Assembly (NCBI GenBank): GCA_964019135.1
Contig: OZ025265.1
Coordinates: 25,209,143 to 25,273,142 of the forward strand
Direction: 5' to 3'
Length of the DNA stretch: 64,000 nt
From: Arenicola marina
Taxonomy: Eukaryota > Annelida > Polychaeta > Arenicolidae
Below, piece after piece: positions 34,187 to 47,900 of this stretch. The position numbers were made by a program, and so were the translations under genes. Positions within the stretch are counted from its first letter, which is position 1. Each line of letters starts with the position of its first letter. The notes beneath the pieces are model-generated. The model was given only the letters and a program-made list of their open reading frames with translations, made no database searches and was not told the origin of the DNA.

Positions 34187-34372
34187 GCATAGCGAGCTCC
34201 GAGTGACCAAAAATGTTCGCGGCGGTCGAGCGTGCTCCGCAACTCAACCCTGGTCAATTGCGGTTGTTGTCAAAAGCGTGTCGGACGGCCAACGCCACAG
34301 GGGGACCGGGGTTGAGTTGCGGAGCACGCTCGACCGCCGCGAACATTTTTGGTCACTCGGAGCTCGCTATGC
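34187..34372. repeat. Perfect inverted repeat with 64-bp arms
   Basis: The arm at 34187-34250 (starting GCATAGCGAGCTCCGAGTGA) is the exact reverse complement of 34309-34372 by my reading, with a 58-bp spacer. The left arm starts at the first base after the gap. Perfect arms in a genome where other inverted repeats are decayed suggest either a very young foldback or an assembly artefact at the gap. Confidence 0.85.
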
Positions 34373-35860
34373 AACGACATTGGTCACAGCCGATTTTTTA
34401 TTTTTCCCAGAATTCCCGCGCGAGGGTTTGTTTCAAAATGGCGCACAAGGAACAAGATGTGTTGCTAACCGCCGTCTTGGATGAACTTTTTGCGATTGGT
34501 GATGAGCCTAGCTGTGGCAGTTTGTGTCCGTGCCTCCATTGGCGTCCAACGAACATTTTGTGTCTGTGGGACAGTATTGCGTCTCCAACACATTGCTCTA
34601 AATCATTTATTAAATTCCTAAATGCATAAAAACAATGTTGCACTCAGTGACACTGGCAGTGCCAGTCTGTCTGTAACAGTCAGTGTCACTGACACTTGAG
34701 TCTTGACCGTCAGATAGTGTCATGAGGTATACTATATCAGTGTATATGCACATCAGCCACACTAAATCAGCGTAAAGAGAAAGATCAAAGGGGTGTGGGG
34801 GGTGTTCCTTTCATTTAAGGGCATGCCATTAATTGTTTCAGCATAGGTCACGTATTACGCACAGGGGCAGATCCATGCCAACCATGGGGAAGTCTTCTAT
34901 TCAACATATGAAAACCAAAAGCAGCCCCCCCCCCCCTATCCAGCATATCTGGATCCGACCCACACACTAGCCCCCCCTATCTAGATTTTCTGGTTCCCCA
35001 CCTGTACGCATGCCTAGCATTTACTACAATAATGCATTTTGTAGGCTCTATCATGGCCGGAATATGGAATGGATCTACGATCCATAATGCCTACTGCTTT
35101 GCAACTCCTTCCCCCCCACCCCCCCAACCCCATTTCTGTGTCAGTTAATTTACTGTGCCTGTGGTAATATGTAAGATTTAGATTCATATTTTTAAAAAAA
35201 ATTCACATTCATGTCATAATTATTTCATTACCATATAGTATTCTTTTTTTCTTTGATATCTATACCTTTATGCTTTAAAGTCTACTATATTAATATTTTA
35301 CTCCTGCAAGGAGAACTATTGTTCACACTAAATTAAACCTACTTTATTTGAAGTTTAATGTAACCATGCTCTGTTTAGTTTTGCTGACCATTTATCTAAC
35401 TTATGTACGTATCACTCTTACAACCTCTTTACACGAAACAGCACCATGCACACTGGACCACCTGGCCACAGATGAGCCCCATTCCAGTGCTATGGTAACG
35501 AATACTTCTTCTTTGATAAAGCCTACTTGCCGTGTTTTGCACAATTGAAGGCCAGTCTAAGTTTCCATTGAAGTAACATACATGTTTAACAAAGAAGTCC
35601 TTGAAGGTCAAACTTTCACCGGCTTCATATTTTAGCGGGATTGATTTAACAACATAACAGTAATCATTTGGTCTTTGTTATCACTGTTTCACTGGGAAAT
35701 AATATGTTCTGTTGGCGTTACAGTGTAAAAATATAAATTGGATCTTTTTGTTTCTGCAGGCACTATATGTATAGTTGCAATGGAACGTTTAAATTATAGG
35801 ACACCCATTTTACATTTCAGAATCCTGTGTCACGCATTGGCCCCATCCCTCACTGACTGG
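34373..35860. other. AT-rich stretch, possible 5' part of a Harbinger relic
   Basis: A 63-codon frame begins at ATG 34438 (MAHKEQDVLLTAVLDELFAI) but matches no family I can name. Its position would suit the N terminus of the Harbinger transposase whose remnant lies at 35.9-36.15 kb, but this is unsupported. A cluster of CAGTGTCACTGACAC-type palindromic words lies at 34645-34700. Confidence 0.25.
34862..35004. mobile_element. MITE family 1 copy
   Basis: The left end CAGGGGCAGATCCATG and the right end TCTGGTTCCCCACCTG are degenerate inverted repeats. ACGCA lies directly before the element (34857-34861) and, one base after its end, at 35006-35010. The interior matches the copy at 10287-10464 (CCCCTATCCAGCATATC and TCTAGATTTTCTGG stretches). 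Confidence 0.6.
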
Positions 35861-36149
35861 TGCCAAACTGTGGAGAAGAGTGTTAAGTTTGCTGTGGCTG
35901 CCTAGCAATCAGGAGTCCTTCCGCAGGGTTTGACTTGAGCAAGGGGTCTCTGCACTGTCTTGTAATGGCAGTGTGTAGTGCGTTGTACGGACCTTGCGAA
36001 ACTTCATGGCCTGATAGGGCGGCTATGGAATTACATCGCAATTCTACCATGCCAAGTATGGATTGCCTGGAGTCATAGGCAGTGTGGATGGCACCCATAT
36101 TGCCATACCGGCACCATCCGAGTTCCGGGATTATTTCATCAATATGTAA
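35861..36149 (+). pseudogene. PIF/Harbinger transposase remnant
   Basis: The frame 36039-36149 encodes YGLPGVIGSVDGTHIAIPAP followed by SEFRDYFINM and a stop. The GVIGxxDGTHI block with the first catalytic aspartate is the signature of the DDE_4 / HARBI1-type transposase. Upstream, in another frame, a DLSKGSLHCLVMAVCSALYG-type stretch (about 35931-35990) fits the region preceding that block. The frames are shifted against each other and the later catalytic blocks are not found, so this is a decayed fragment. Harbinger transposases cut and paste DNA with a 3-bp target duplication; the element ends were not located. Confidence 0.7.
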
Positions 36150-37745
36150 GGGCCATTTGTCCGTCATTGAGAAGAAATTCAATAAGATCGACACATTCCA
36201 GTCATCGGCCAGATGTGGAGAGAACAGTTGGACTTTGAAAGTGTACAAGGACATATGACATTTTTGGAAAATTTGCAATGTGAAAGATATCCCTGTGGTG
36301 ATGATGGCGGCATAAATGGTGCAGGTCATTCGGAGCACGAAAATGCCGAATTCATGGACATCTTTGAAGAACGCCAGCGTTTTTCCCTTTTAATAAGTGG
36401 TTATTGTGTGATGCTCTATATTCCTCTTGTCAGTTCAAAGTTCCATATCGGAAGATGATAAATATTTGGGGTTTCGCTTGTCGCAATAATTGATAAATCA
36501 TTTAACAAAGAAATCCATATCTACATTTGGCCAACCCAGTAAGACCATTGTATTCATCTTACGGATATGTAGCTTAAAACTGTTTGTAAACGTGTATTCG
36601 TCGATACATGTTCTTTCTACAAGATTTTCTGTATTTGTTTAACTGTCCATGAATGTCTTTGGATCACGCTTTGTATTAGTCTCCCTTTCTCAAATAAGCC
36701 GGAACACAATGCTGTGGTTTGAGACTTTCTTTTCGTTACGCATTGAGTAGGATGGGAGTTGTAGTATAGTGACTTTAGCGACAAGGTTGTGAAGCCGATC
36801 GCCCACCAGTCATTACCTAAGCAGATTGTCTGAAAGGAAAGCACGAGACCAGGCATCTGTCCACAGTGCAATTTATTTCATTTCTTAACGTTCGAACATA
36901 ATGCACGCATGATAGCGTTTCTTTCTCGTGTGGTGACGTTGCGCTGATGCTCCAGCACTAAGGAGCGCACCCTGAGTTTCTGTAGCTGCTGCTGCTGACT
37001 GTCTGTACTCTTCCAAGAAAGTGCGGAACCACACTGGAGGCTAGACGGCTCACCGCTTACGTTGGCGTCGGGCGGCGACGTTTCTATGACGCTGACGTGG
37101 AGCTGTAGTCGCCAGGCTCCTTTACCTATCGGTCACTATGTCACCTGCAATGAATCACACCACTCAATTAGGCACTCCAATTATGAGTGCCATCAAAGTT
37201 GTACAGTAAATATCACTAACCACCAGTTATTTCCGGCTTGCTTATTGGCAGTATATGTCGTCATGGCCACTATAATTCCTGGCGGTCAGGAACACGTACT
37301 AACCGTACCATGTGCTGTTGCTAATAACACAGGCCGGGGTTGCCCTTGCTAGAGTTTCACTTGTTACTGGCCTCATATGGCAGAGAAATTTCTCTACACA
37401 ACCGCGCCATTATACCGCGTTTTCCTTCGCATTTTTTCATCAGCATAGGACTCACGATGGTATGACAGGAAAGCACTTCCACCTCTATTCCATTGCGTTA
37501 TTTAAGAACACACTACAGATGCACTTGCAGCTCCTTTAGAGTTTGTAAATGAATGTCTCGCCTTAGCATCGAATCTACCTGCAGTGCAGGAAAACAGCAA
37601 TCCTACAGCAATCGCACTCCTGGGTTGCCGGCATTTTCCCGCGATCATCCACGATGGTCTTGAAGCTGTGCAAGCTAAGATAAATACATATATAAGATAC
37701 CAGATAAATTTGGTCCAAAAATGGGGAATGAATAACTTGAAAAGT
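36150..37745. other. Probable interior of the Harbinger relic
   Basis: No gene is recognised between the transposase remnant and the Myb-like frame. Small frames at 36213-36458 and 37062-37352 have no recognised domain. Confidence 0.3.
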
Positions 37746-38057
37746 TTACAGATCTACACAATAACAGTACAAGAAATGTGAAGTCAAACGAATATTTAAA
37801 AAAAATATACATGTATTCCGTCTTTTTAGCGAGCGCAGTGTTTTGTAAAAGACATCAGGGCTGAAAGCGTGACCATATGCATTCATGGGTTGGGCAATTT
37901 GACGCCACACGTCGGCTCCCCTGACATTTGGTGACTGGAACAGCGGCTCGACTGCTCTGTACGTCTCCACCAATACAACAGAAGTACAGACTCTTGCTCC
38001 CACTGGGTTGCTGCGAAGAAAAACAGAGCTAGCTGTATAGGCCATATGCCGCAACAT
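37746..38057 (-). CDS. Myb/SANT-like protein remnant, probably Harbinger ORF2
   Basis: The 103-residue minus-strand frame contains LVETYRAVEPLFQSPNVRG followed by a VWRQIAQPMNAYGHAFSPD stretch and a YKTLRSLKRR stretch (about residues 25-75). This pattern of a central tryptophan-isoleucine helix and a basic end is that of Myb/SANT-like DNA-binding domains. Autonomous Harbinger elements carry such a protein beside the transposase, often in the opposite orientation, as here. The start methionine is uncertain and the domain lacks its first tryptophan helix, so it is probably a fragment. It could instead be a host Myb-like exon. Confidence 0.45.
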   Translation of the reverse strand: MLRHMAYTASSVFLRSNPVGARVCTSVVLVETYRAVEPLFQSPNVRGADVWRQIAQPMNAYGHAFSPDVFYKTLRSLKRRNTCIFFLNIRLTSHFLYCYCVDL

Positions 38058-39283
38058 CCATCATGCATGTATTCTGACGCTAATATCGCTGAGTAACCGG
38101 AACAAGGACTTGGTATTATCTCGGATTATTTTACAGGTGTCACCTCACATAGTTAACCTTCACTTACTGCTGAAGTCCTGAAATAATATCTGAGACACAT
38201 GCCTGTAGTTTACATAGATTCTGGCTTCATTGTCTATGTAATTTTTTCATCAAGGTGAAAACAATGCAACTCAATCTTAAAACAAATGCAATTCGGCATC
38301 ATGCAATTGAACATTATTGCCACAATAAAAAGCATTTAGCCACATCTTAAGCAACCAGTACATTACATGTTTGAATGGAAAGACTGTGCTAATATTCTGA
38401 TAATGATTGATAAATTGACATGTACATTTTTTACAAAAAAGACTTACCCATTTTCTATTACCTCATTTGTGGAAACCATATGGGAGGTGTGTCCATAACC
38501 ATGTGACACTTTCTTAGCCTGATGTTCACCTTCGCCAAGAACGACAAGACATAGGAACATGCAGAACAGCTCCTGTACTTCCTGCCACATGTTTCATCAG
38601 TTTTATACCTGACATACATCAGTTAAGCATTGCAATAATTCAATACACATGCCCTCCCCAGTTCTAGAGGACGTGGGGAAAATGGAACTTCCCTCATCAA
38701 CTACAGGCTTGGGACTGACAACTACCTGTACCTTTATTGCATGTGGATGACTTGTTGGTAATTGCGAATAAGTGATCTCAGTCTAAGTTTCATTATTGAA
38801 ACCTGCATATGAGTGCAAAAAGTACAGGCAGTTGGCGGGTTACATGTGTTGTTACATGTAAAAGCTTTATAGTTAACAGCCCACTAGAATAGAATCAATA
38901 AAATTAGGGCATAGAGATGTGTTCCAGTTAAAAGGAAAGTGACATTTCCACAAATATATTCAATAGTTATTGCAGACCTAAAATCTAACATTTATATGTA
39001 TTACAGTACTTATCGATATGGTGTTGATGCTATATAGTGTGACTACAATCTTAAACAGCGAATATAACAGTGCAATAACATCATCTTCAACATTACCAAT
39101 GACCATTATTACATTTGAGCATATATTAATGCAGGCGACTAGCTTAAAGGATATGCCTATTGCAATCAAATACATATTCACTGTTTGAGCTAGATACAAT
39201 TGGCATGCCAATTGAACATACATGCACTGAACCTGTGCGAATGAAGTGTCAGGGGGGTAAACAGGCCACCAAACTAATGCCCC
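38058..39283. other. AT-rich non-coding stretch
   Basis: Nothing assignable is seen. Confidence 0.3.
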
Positions 39284-39410
39284 CAGTAAATCAGTAGAGG
39301 GAGGGGCTAGGGGGAGGGATCAAGCCTGGGGTACCACACACATTGTAGATACAATGTAGTCCACCCCCGCCCCCCCCCTCCTATAACCCCATCCCTCTAC
39401 TGATTTACTG
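39284..39410. repeat. Short inverted repeat (small MITE-like)
   Basis: CAGTAAATCAGTAGAGGGA at the left is the exact complement of TCCCTCTACTGATTTACTG at the right. The match continues imperfectly inward (GGGGCTAGGGGGA against TCCTATAACCCC). No coding sequence and no clear target duplication are seen. Confidence 0.65.
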
Positions 39411-41968
39411 TGTCTGGGCCCATGGTCCATGCCATGGGGCCAGGCCGGTATAAAACATGCCTATAAATCTCTGGTTAAGGGTCGACATCCGTGTCAGCGC
39501 CTTAGTTCCATATATGTAACGCAGCTCGCTCCGATATATGTAACGCAGCTCGCTCCGATATGGGTCCAGTCGCCGATCTACGTTACATCCCCTTGCAATC
39601 TCTTTTCATTAGCAGAATCCCGCCCGAAATCTGGGCGGGCTTTACACGGTCATAAAACTACTTTTTCACCTCGATATCTAGCAATGAACTACATATTAAC
39701 ATAAAGTAACCTATTCTCTGTTAGTTGGTATAAAAATCCAGTCGTGTCCTTACTCGATTTGTGTGCTTTAAAAAATTATTCGTTCGGCGAGCTGTTTTGG
39801 AGTTTTTCTGCCTGCCGCTGGTGCCATGGTTTGATTGGGGTTCACGCGTACCGGAAGAAATAATCGTTGGGCGCGCGCACATTTTTGGTTGGGAAATGTA
39901 AAGTACGGATTTTACATCACATCAAACAGCACGTCATGGTAGTTTAACGGTCGTTTGTTTCAAATGGTCCGACTTTACCAGATCAGTGACATCGTTGCAT
40001 TAAAATCTTTGAAAGCATAACTTAAGTGGAAGTTCTTTCAGCGTTCCATTGATGTTTAATTTGCATTCAATACCATCTGAGCACTGAGCAAATGACAGCG
40101 GGAGGAGTGTGGATCAGTCGGAATATTTTAAACCGTCAGTAACCCGGCGGCCGGGGGGGGGGGGGGGAGGGGAGGCCTCGTATACAAAGTTGGTGGGAGG
40201 GTTCCGTGGGGTGCCTTGATACCTGAGAGAGTGGATTTTTGTGATGAAAAAGATATCCCTATAGCTATAGAGCCGATGTTTAAAAACTTCTGACCGGGGT
40301 GGAGGGGGGGGGGGGGTAGCTCTGAAAATGTGCGTTCATAGACGGGTTGCCGCAAAAGATTAAAAAGCCCCGACCGAGCGAATTTCGATGGTAAAACCTC
40401 GACCGGATGGGGGGGGGGGGACTTTACCGCGGACCCCCCTATCCTAAACCGAGCAATGAATTAAATACCCTCCCAGAGCCCAGTGGCGGCCCCGGCCCCG
40501 GCCCGTCACGGTGACAGTGGAGCATGCACGGGCCAACGGTAACGGCCAACGGCAAGTTGTTTGTGCAATTCTTGGTTTAACGCGAGGAGTACGTAATTTC
40601 AGCTTCCGCCGTACGCCGAAGTTACGCTTGTCAGTCTTGCCCCCGCCCCGTCCCGTCCCCACCTCCCGAGCTTGATACCAACAAAGTAGGGGATCCAGTA
40701 CAAACAGGCGGGGGGCACCAAATTCATTGTTGCTTAGAGATGTTTCAGAAAAGCGGGCGGGTGAGGACTCCCGCCACTGTGTCAGCCCCTGCGCTCACTA
40801 ATTTGTGGGTTTTGGCGGCATCAGGTGTATTCCCTTTGGAAAATGCCGGAAATATAGCAATTGATCCCGCTCCGACCGTCAGCTACCTTTATTCCCGCCG
40901 TAGGGGGTGGGGGGGGGGGGGTATTTTTCATCAAAATACAGCTTCAGAAATAAAATATTCCTAAAAAAAAGTAAATCCACAAAACCCACATTTCATATGA
41001 GAACCAACATTAGAAGAGAACGTCTGGAAATTTTCGCTACATTTGGGCGGGTTCCCCATCAACCCCCTCCATACTATTCATCACGCAGGGGGACCCCGCG
41101 GCACGAAGCCAGCGAGGAATCTTTCAGTTACGGCGAGCACACAATTTGTACGTTAGTGCGCACCGCTTCTCGGCAGGAAGTGCAACTGCAATCATGGCGG
41201 AGCTTGATTCGTTTTCGGTTGTTACTGGTGCAAAGTTGTTGTTTCTCGCGCTCCAGAACGTCTGACAACAATTCTACCGCGCAAAATTAGACGCTAATAC
41301 CTTTTCCTACAAGTTATATTGGTAAGAGAGCGCTGTACAATGTGTACATTCACTTAAGCGATGCAAAACGTCCCGGGTGTTGTCGTCGCTTCGCTCTGCT
41401 AATGAGCGGGATGCGCTTGGAAGTAAGACGCTGTTGGCGAGCCACAGCGGCTTGCTTGTAGGACTATCAGCGCCTGTGCATTTTCCCCATTGGTCTAAGC
41501 TGGGCAGTTTCGGTTTTCACGTTTTTTTACAGTGTTTATGGTAATTTGAGTCATATATCACAGGTGGCACAACTTTTCATACATACAACGCACGTATCGG
41601 ATTGAAACTTGTTTGGTCACACATCGTTACCACGAGAATGGTCTAGTAATAACGAGAAATCGGTGAATATAATCTTGTAAGTCGCACACTAGTAGCTTCT
41701 GGCGGCCATGCTTATCGTCGTGTGCGGGACTACTCTTGCAGCGCCACCCTGCGGGGAGCAAGGATTTTAATAGCGGCGTACCATACCCCACTTCCGGTTC
41801 AAAATTGTACGCGTCCTTGACCAATTCGCCAAGTTCAAATCCTTATTAAACCCACATTGGTATGCCTGCGTCCGGAGCCGTGGACTTGTGGGTCCACAAC
41901 CTGTGAAACGTCGCATACGACTAAAATAGACTAATTAAAGAAAACAGCAATGTATGCCACGAATCACA
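39411..41968. other. Non-coding stretch before the satellite
   Basis: No gene is supported. It holds a duplicated 24-bp block containing ATATGTAACGCAGCTCGCTC (39511-39560), G tracts (about 40155-40168, 40301-40316, 40411-40420, 40908-40921) and ETS-like CTTCCGG words. A 23-codon frame from ATG 41195 (MAELDSFSVVTGAKLLFLAL) in a GC-richer stretch could be part of an exon but has no splice support. Confidence 0.35.
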
Positions 41969-44900
41969 CAAGCCCACACCACAACGGGCTCCGGGCTGTA
42001 GTTTCTTTATTAATTCACATATTAAATCAAATGAGGTGTCAGACGAAAGGTCTACATCCCGACAAGACCAGGACATCTTTTAAAATATAAGGAGACATCA
42101 TTTACATGGCTAAATTACTTGGCGAAGTGGGTCCCTGTCGGGCACTGGCCTGAAATATACGGCCCCAAGCCCACGCCGTGACGCTCAGCTAAGGCTTGTG
42201 GACCCAATGTCCACAACGGGCTCCGGGCTGTAGTTTCATTATTAATTCACATATTATATCAAATGAGGTGTCAGACGAAAGGTCTACATCCCGACAAGAC
42301 CAGTACATCTTTTAAAATATAAGGAGACATCATTTACATGGCTAAATTACTTGGCGAAGTGGGTCCCTGTCGGGCACTGGCCTGAAATATACGGCCCCAA
42401 GCCCACGCCGTGACGCTCAGCTAAGGCTTGTGGACCCAATGTCCACAACGGGCTCCGGGCTGTAGTTTCGTTATTAATTCACATATTATATCAAATGAGG
42501 TGTCAGACGAAAGGTCTACATCCCGACAAGACCGGTACATCTTTTAAAATATAAGGAGACATCATTTACATGGCTAAATTACTTGGCGAAGTGGGTCCCT
42601 GTCGGGCACTGGCCTGAAATATACGGCCCCAAGCCCACGCCGTGACGCTCAGCTAAGGCTTGTGGACCCAATGTCCACAACGGGCTCCGGGCTGTAGTTT
42701 CGTTATTAATTCACATATTATATCAAATGAGGTGTCAGACGAAAGGTCTACATCCCGACAAGACCAGTACATCTTTTAAAATATAAGGAGACATCATTTA
42801 CATGGCTAAATTACTTGGCGAAGTGGGTCTCTGTCGGGCACTGGCCTGAAATATACGGCCCCAAGCCCACGCCGTGACGCTCAGCTAAGGCTTGTGGACC
42901 CAATGTCCACAACGGGCTCCGGGCTGTGGTTTCGTTATTAATTCACATATTATATCAAATGAGGTGTCAGACGAAAGGTCTACATCCCGACAAGACCAGT
43001 ACATCTTTTAAAATATAAGGAGACATCATTTACATGGCCAGATTAGTTGGCGAAGTGGGTCCCTGTCGGGCACTGGCCTGAAATATACGGTATCTAGTCA
43101 ACTCGACCCAAAACCAACTCGACCCACGACATGCTCGACCCATCACCGTTCCAAGCCCACGCAGTGACACTCATTTTAGGCTTGTGGACCCAATGTCCAC
43201 AACGGGCTCCGGGCTGCAGTTTCGTTATTAGTTTACATATTATATCAAATAAGGTGTCAGACGAAAGGTCTACATCCCGACAAGACCAGTACATCTTTTA
43301 AAATATAAGGAGACATCATTTACATGGCTAAATTACTTGGCAAAGTGGGTCCCTGTCGGGCACTGGCCTGAAATATACGGCCCCAAGCCCACGCCGTGAC
43401 GCTCAGCTAAGGCTTGTGGACCCAATGTCCACAACGGGCTCCGGGCTGTGGTTTCGTTATTAATTCACATATTATATCAAATGAGGTGTCAGACGAAAGG
43501 TCTACATCCCGACAAGACCAGTACATCTTTTAAAATATAAGGAGACATCATTTACATGGCCAGATTAGTTGGCGAAGTGGGTCCCTGTCGGGCACTGGCC
43601 TGAAATATACGGCCCCAAGCCCACGCCGTGACGCTCAGCTAAGGCTTGTGGACCCAATGTCCACAACGGGCTCCGGGCTGTAGTTTCGTTATTAATTCAC
43701 ATATTATATCAAATGAGGTGTCAGACGAAAGGTCTACATCCCGACAAGACCAGTACATCTTTTAAAATGTAAGGAGACATCATTTACATGGCTAAATTAC
43801 TTGGCGAAGTAGGTCCCTGTCGGGCACTGGCCTGAAATATACGGCCCAAGCCCACGCCGTGACGCTTAGCTAAGGCTTGTGGACCCAATGTCCACAACGG
43901 GCTCCGGGCTGTGGTTTCGTTATTAATTCACATATTATATCAAATGAGGTGTCAGACGAAAGGTCTACATCCCGACAAGACCAGTACATCTTTTAAAATA
44001 TAAGGAGACATCATTCACATGGCTAAATTACTTGGCGAAGTGGGTCCCTGTCGGGCACTGGCCTGAAATATACGGCCCCAAGCCCACGCAGTGACACTCA
44101 TTTTAGGCTTGTGGACCCAATGTCCACAACGGGCTCCGGGCTGTGGTTTCGTTATTAATTCACATATTATATCAAATGAGGTGTCAGACGAAAGGTCTAC
44201 ATCCCGACAAGACCAGTACATCTTTTAAAATATAAGGAGACATCATTTACATGGCCAGATTAGTTGGCGAAGTGGGTCCCTGTCGGGCACTGGCCTGAAA
44301 TATACGGTATCTAGTCAACTCGACCCAAAACCAACTCGACACACGACATGCTCGACCCATCATCGTTCCAAGCCCACGCAGTGACACTCATTTTAGGCTT
44401 GTGGACCCAATGTCCACAACGGGCTCCGGGCTGTAGTTTCGTTATTAGTTCACATATTATATCAAATAAGGTGTCAGACGAAAGGTCTACATCCCGACAA
44501 GACCAGTACATCTTTTAAAATATAAGGAGACATCATTTACATGGCTAAATTACTTGGTGAAGTGGGTCCCTGTCGGGCACTGGCCTGAAATATACGGCCC
44601 CAAGCCCACGCCGTGACGCTCAGCTAAGGCTTGTGGACCCAATGTCCACAACGGGCTCCGGGCTGTGGTTTCGTTATTAATTCACATATTATATCAAATG
44701 AGGTGTCAGACGAAAGGTCTACATCCCGACAAGACCAGTACATCTTTTAAAATATAAGGAGACATCATTTACATGGCCAGATTAGTTGGCGAAGTGGGTC
44801 CCTGTCGGGCACTGGCCTGAAATATACGGCCCCAAGCCCACGCCGTGACGCTCAGCTAAGGCTTGTGGACCCAATGTCCACAACGGGCTCCGGGCTGTAG

Positions 44901-47900
44901 TTTCGTTATTAATTCACATATTATATCAAATGAGGTGTCAGACGAAAGGTCTACATCCCGACAAGACCAGTACATCTTTTAAAATGTAAGGAGACATCAT
45001 TTACATGGCTAAATTACTTGGCGAAGTGGGTCCCTGTCGGGCACTGGCCTGAAATATACGGCCCCAAGCCCACGCCGTGACGCTTAGCTAAGGCTTGTGG
45101 ACCCAATGTCCACAACGGGCTCCGGGCTGTGGTTTCGTTATTAATTCACATATTATATCAAATGAGGTGTCAGACGAAAGGTCTACATCCCGACAAGACC
45201 AGTACATCTTTTAAAATATAAGGAGACATCATTCACATGGCTAAATTACTTGGCGAAGTGGGTCCCTGTCGGGCACTGGCCTGAAATATACGGTATCTAG
45301 TCAACTCGACCCAAAACCAACTCGACCCACGACATGCTCGACCCATCACCGTTCCAAGCCCACGCAGTGACACTCATTTTAGGCTTGTGGACCCAATGTC
45401 CACAACGGGCTCCGGGCTGTAGTTTCGTTATTAGTTCACATATTATATCAAATAAGGTGTCAGACGAAAGGTCTACATCCCGACAAGACCAGTACATCTT
45501 TTAAAATATAAGGAGACATCATTCACATGGCTAAATTACTTGGCGAAGTGGGTCCCTGTCGGGCACTGGCCTGAAATATACGGCCCCAAGCCCACGCAGT
45601 GACACTCATTTTAGGCTTGTGGACCCAATGTCCACAACGGGCTCCGGGCTGTGGTTTCGTTATTAATTCACATATTATATCAAATGAGGTGTCAGACGAA
45701 AGGTCTACATCCCGACAAGACCAGTACATCTTTTAAAATATAAGGAGACATCATTTACATGGCCAGATTAGTTGGCGAAGTGGGTCCCTGTCGGGCACTG
45801 GCCTGAAATATACGGTATCTAGTCAACTCGACCCAAAACCAACTCGACCCACGACATGCTCGACCCATCACCGTTCCAAGCCCACGCAGTGACACTCATT
45901 TTAGGCTTGTGGACCCAATGTCCACAACGGGCTCCGGGCTGTAGTTTCGTTATTAATTCACATATTATATCAAATGAGGTGTCAGACGAAAGGTCTACAT
46001 CCCGACAAGACCAGTACATCTTTTAAAATATAAGGAGACATCATTTACATGGCTAAATTACTTGGCGAAGTGGGTCCCTGTCGGGCACTGGCCTGAAATA
46101 TACGGCCCCAAGCCCACGCCGTGACGCTCAGCTAAGGCTTGTGGACCCAATGTCCACAACGGGCTCCGGGCTGTGGTTTCGTTATTAATTCACATATTAT
46201 ATCAAATGAGGTGTCAGACGAAAGGTCTACATCCCGACAAGACCAGTACATCTTTTAAAATGTAAGGAGACATCATTTACATGGCTAAATTACTTGGCGA
46301 AGTGGGTCCCTGTCGGGCACTGGCCTGAAATATACGGCCCAAGCCCACGCCGTGACGCTTAGCTAAGGCTTGTGGACCCAATGTCCACAACGGGCTCCGG
46401 GCTGTGGTTTCGTTATTAATTCACATATTATATCAAATGAGGTGTCAGACGAAAGGTCTACATCCCGACAAGACCAGTACATCTTTTAAAATATAAGGAG
46501 ACATCATTCACATGGCTAAATTACTTGGCGAAGTGGGTCCCTGTCGGGCACTGGCCTGAAATATACGGCCCCAAGCCCACGCAGTGACACTCATTTTAGG
46601 CTTGTGGACCCAATGTCCACAACGGGCTCCGGGCTGTGGTTTCGTTATTAATTCACATATTATATCAAATGAGGTGTCAGACGAAAGGTCTACATCCCGA
46701 CAAGACCAGTACATCTTTTAAAATATAAGGAGACATCATTTACATGGCCAGATTAGTTGGCGAAGTGGGTTCCTGTCGGGCACTGGCCTGAAATATACGG
46801 TATCTAGTCAACTCGACCCAAAACCAACTCGACCCACGACATGCTCGACCCATCATCGTTCCAAGCCCACGCAGTGACACTCATTTTAGGCTTGTGGACC
46901 CAATGTCCACAACGGGCTCCGGGCTGTAGTTTCGTTATTAGTTTACATATTATATCAAATAAGGTGTCAGACGAAAGGTCTACATCCCGACAAGACCAGT
47001 ACATCTTTTAAAATATAAGGAGACATCATTTACATGGCTAAATTACTTGGCGAAGTGGGTCCCTGTCGGGCACTGGCCTGAAATATACGGCCCCAAGCCC
47101 ACGCCGTGACGCTCAGCTAAGGCTTGTGGACCCAATGTCCACAACGGGCTCCGGGCTGTGGTTTCGTTATTAATTCACATATTATATCAAATGAGGTGTC
47201 AGACGAAAGGTCTACATCCCGACAAGACCAGTACATCTTTTAAAATATAAGGAGACATCATTTACATGGCCAGATTAGTTGGCGAAATGGGTCCCTGTCG
47301 GGCACTGGCCTGAAATATACGGCCCCAAGCCCACGCCGTGACGCTCAGCTAAGGCTTGTGGACCCAATGTCCACAACGGGCTCCGGGCTGTAGTTTCGTT
47401 ATTAATTCACATATTATATCAAATGAGGTGTCAGACGAAAGGTCTACATCCCGACAAGACCAGTACATCTTTTAAAATGTAAGGAGACATCATTTACATG
47501 GCTAAATTACTTGGCGAAGTGGGTCCCTGTCGGGCACTGGCCTGAAATATACGGCCCCAAGCCCACGCCGTGACGCTTAGCTAAGGCTTGTGGACCCAAT
47601 GTCCACAACGGGCTCCGGGCTGTGGTTTCGTTATTTATTCACATATTATATCAAATGAGGTGTCAGACGAAAGGTCTACATCCCGACAAGACCAGTACAT
47701 CTTTTAAAATATAAGGAGACATCATTCACATGGCTAAATTACTTGGCGAAGTGGGTCCCTGTCGGGCACTGGCCTGAAATATACGGTATCTAGTCAACTC
47801 GACCCAAAACCAACTCGACCCACGACATGCTCGACCCATCACCGTTCCAAGCCCACGCAGTGACACTCATTTTAGGCTTGTGGACCCAATGTCCACAATG

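Noticed and set aside
33924-34484. Open frames across the gap
   Set aside because: They consist mostly of N and are meaningless.
41195-41266. 23-codon frame MAELDSFSVVTGAKLLFLAL as an exon
   Set aside because: It ends in its own stop and has no splice or homology support.
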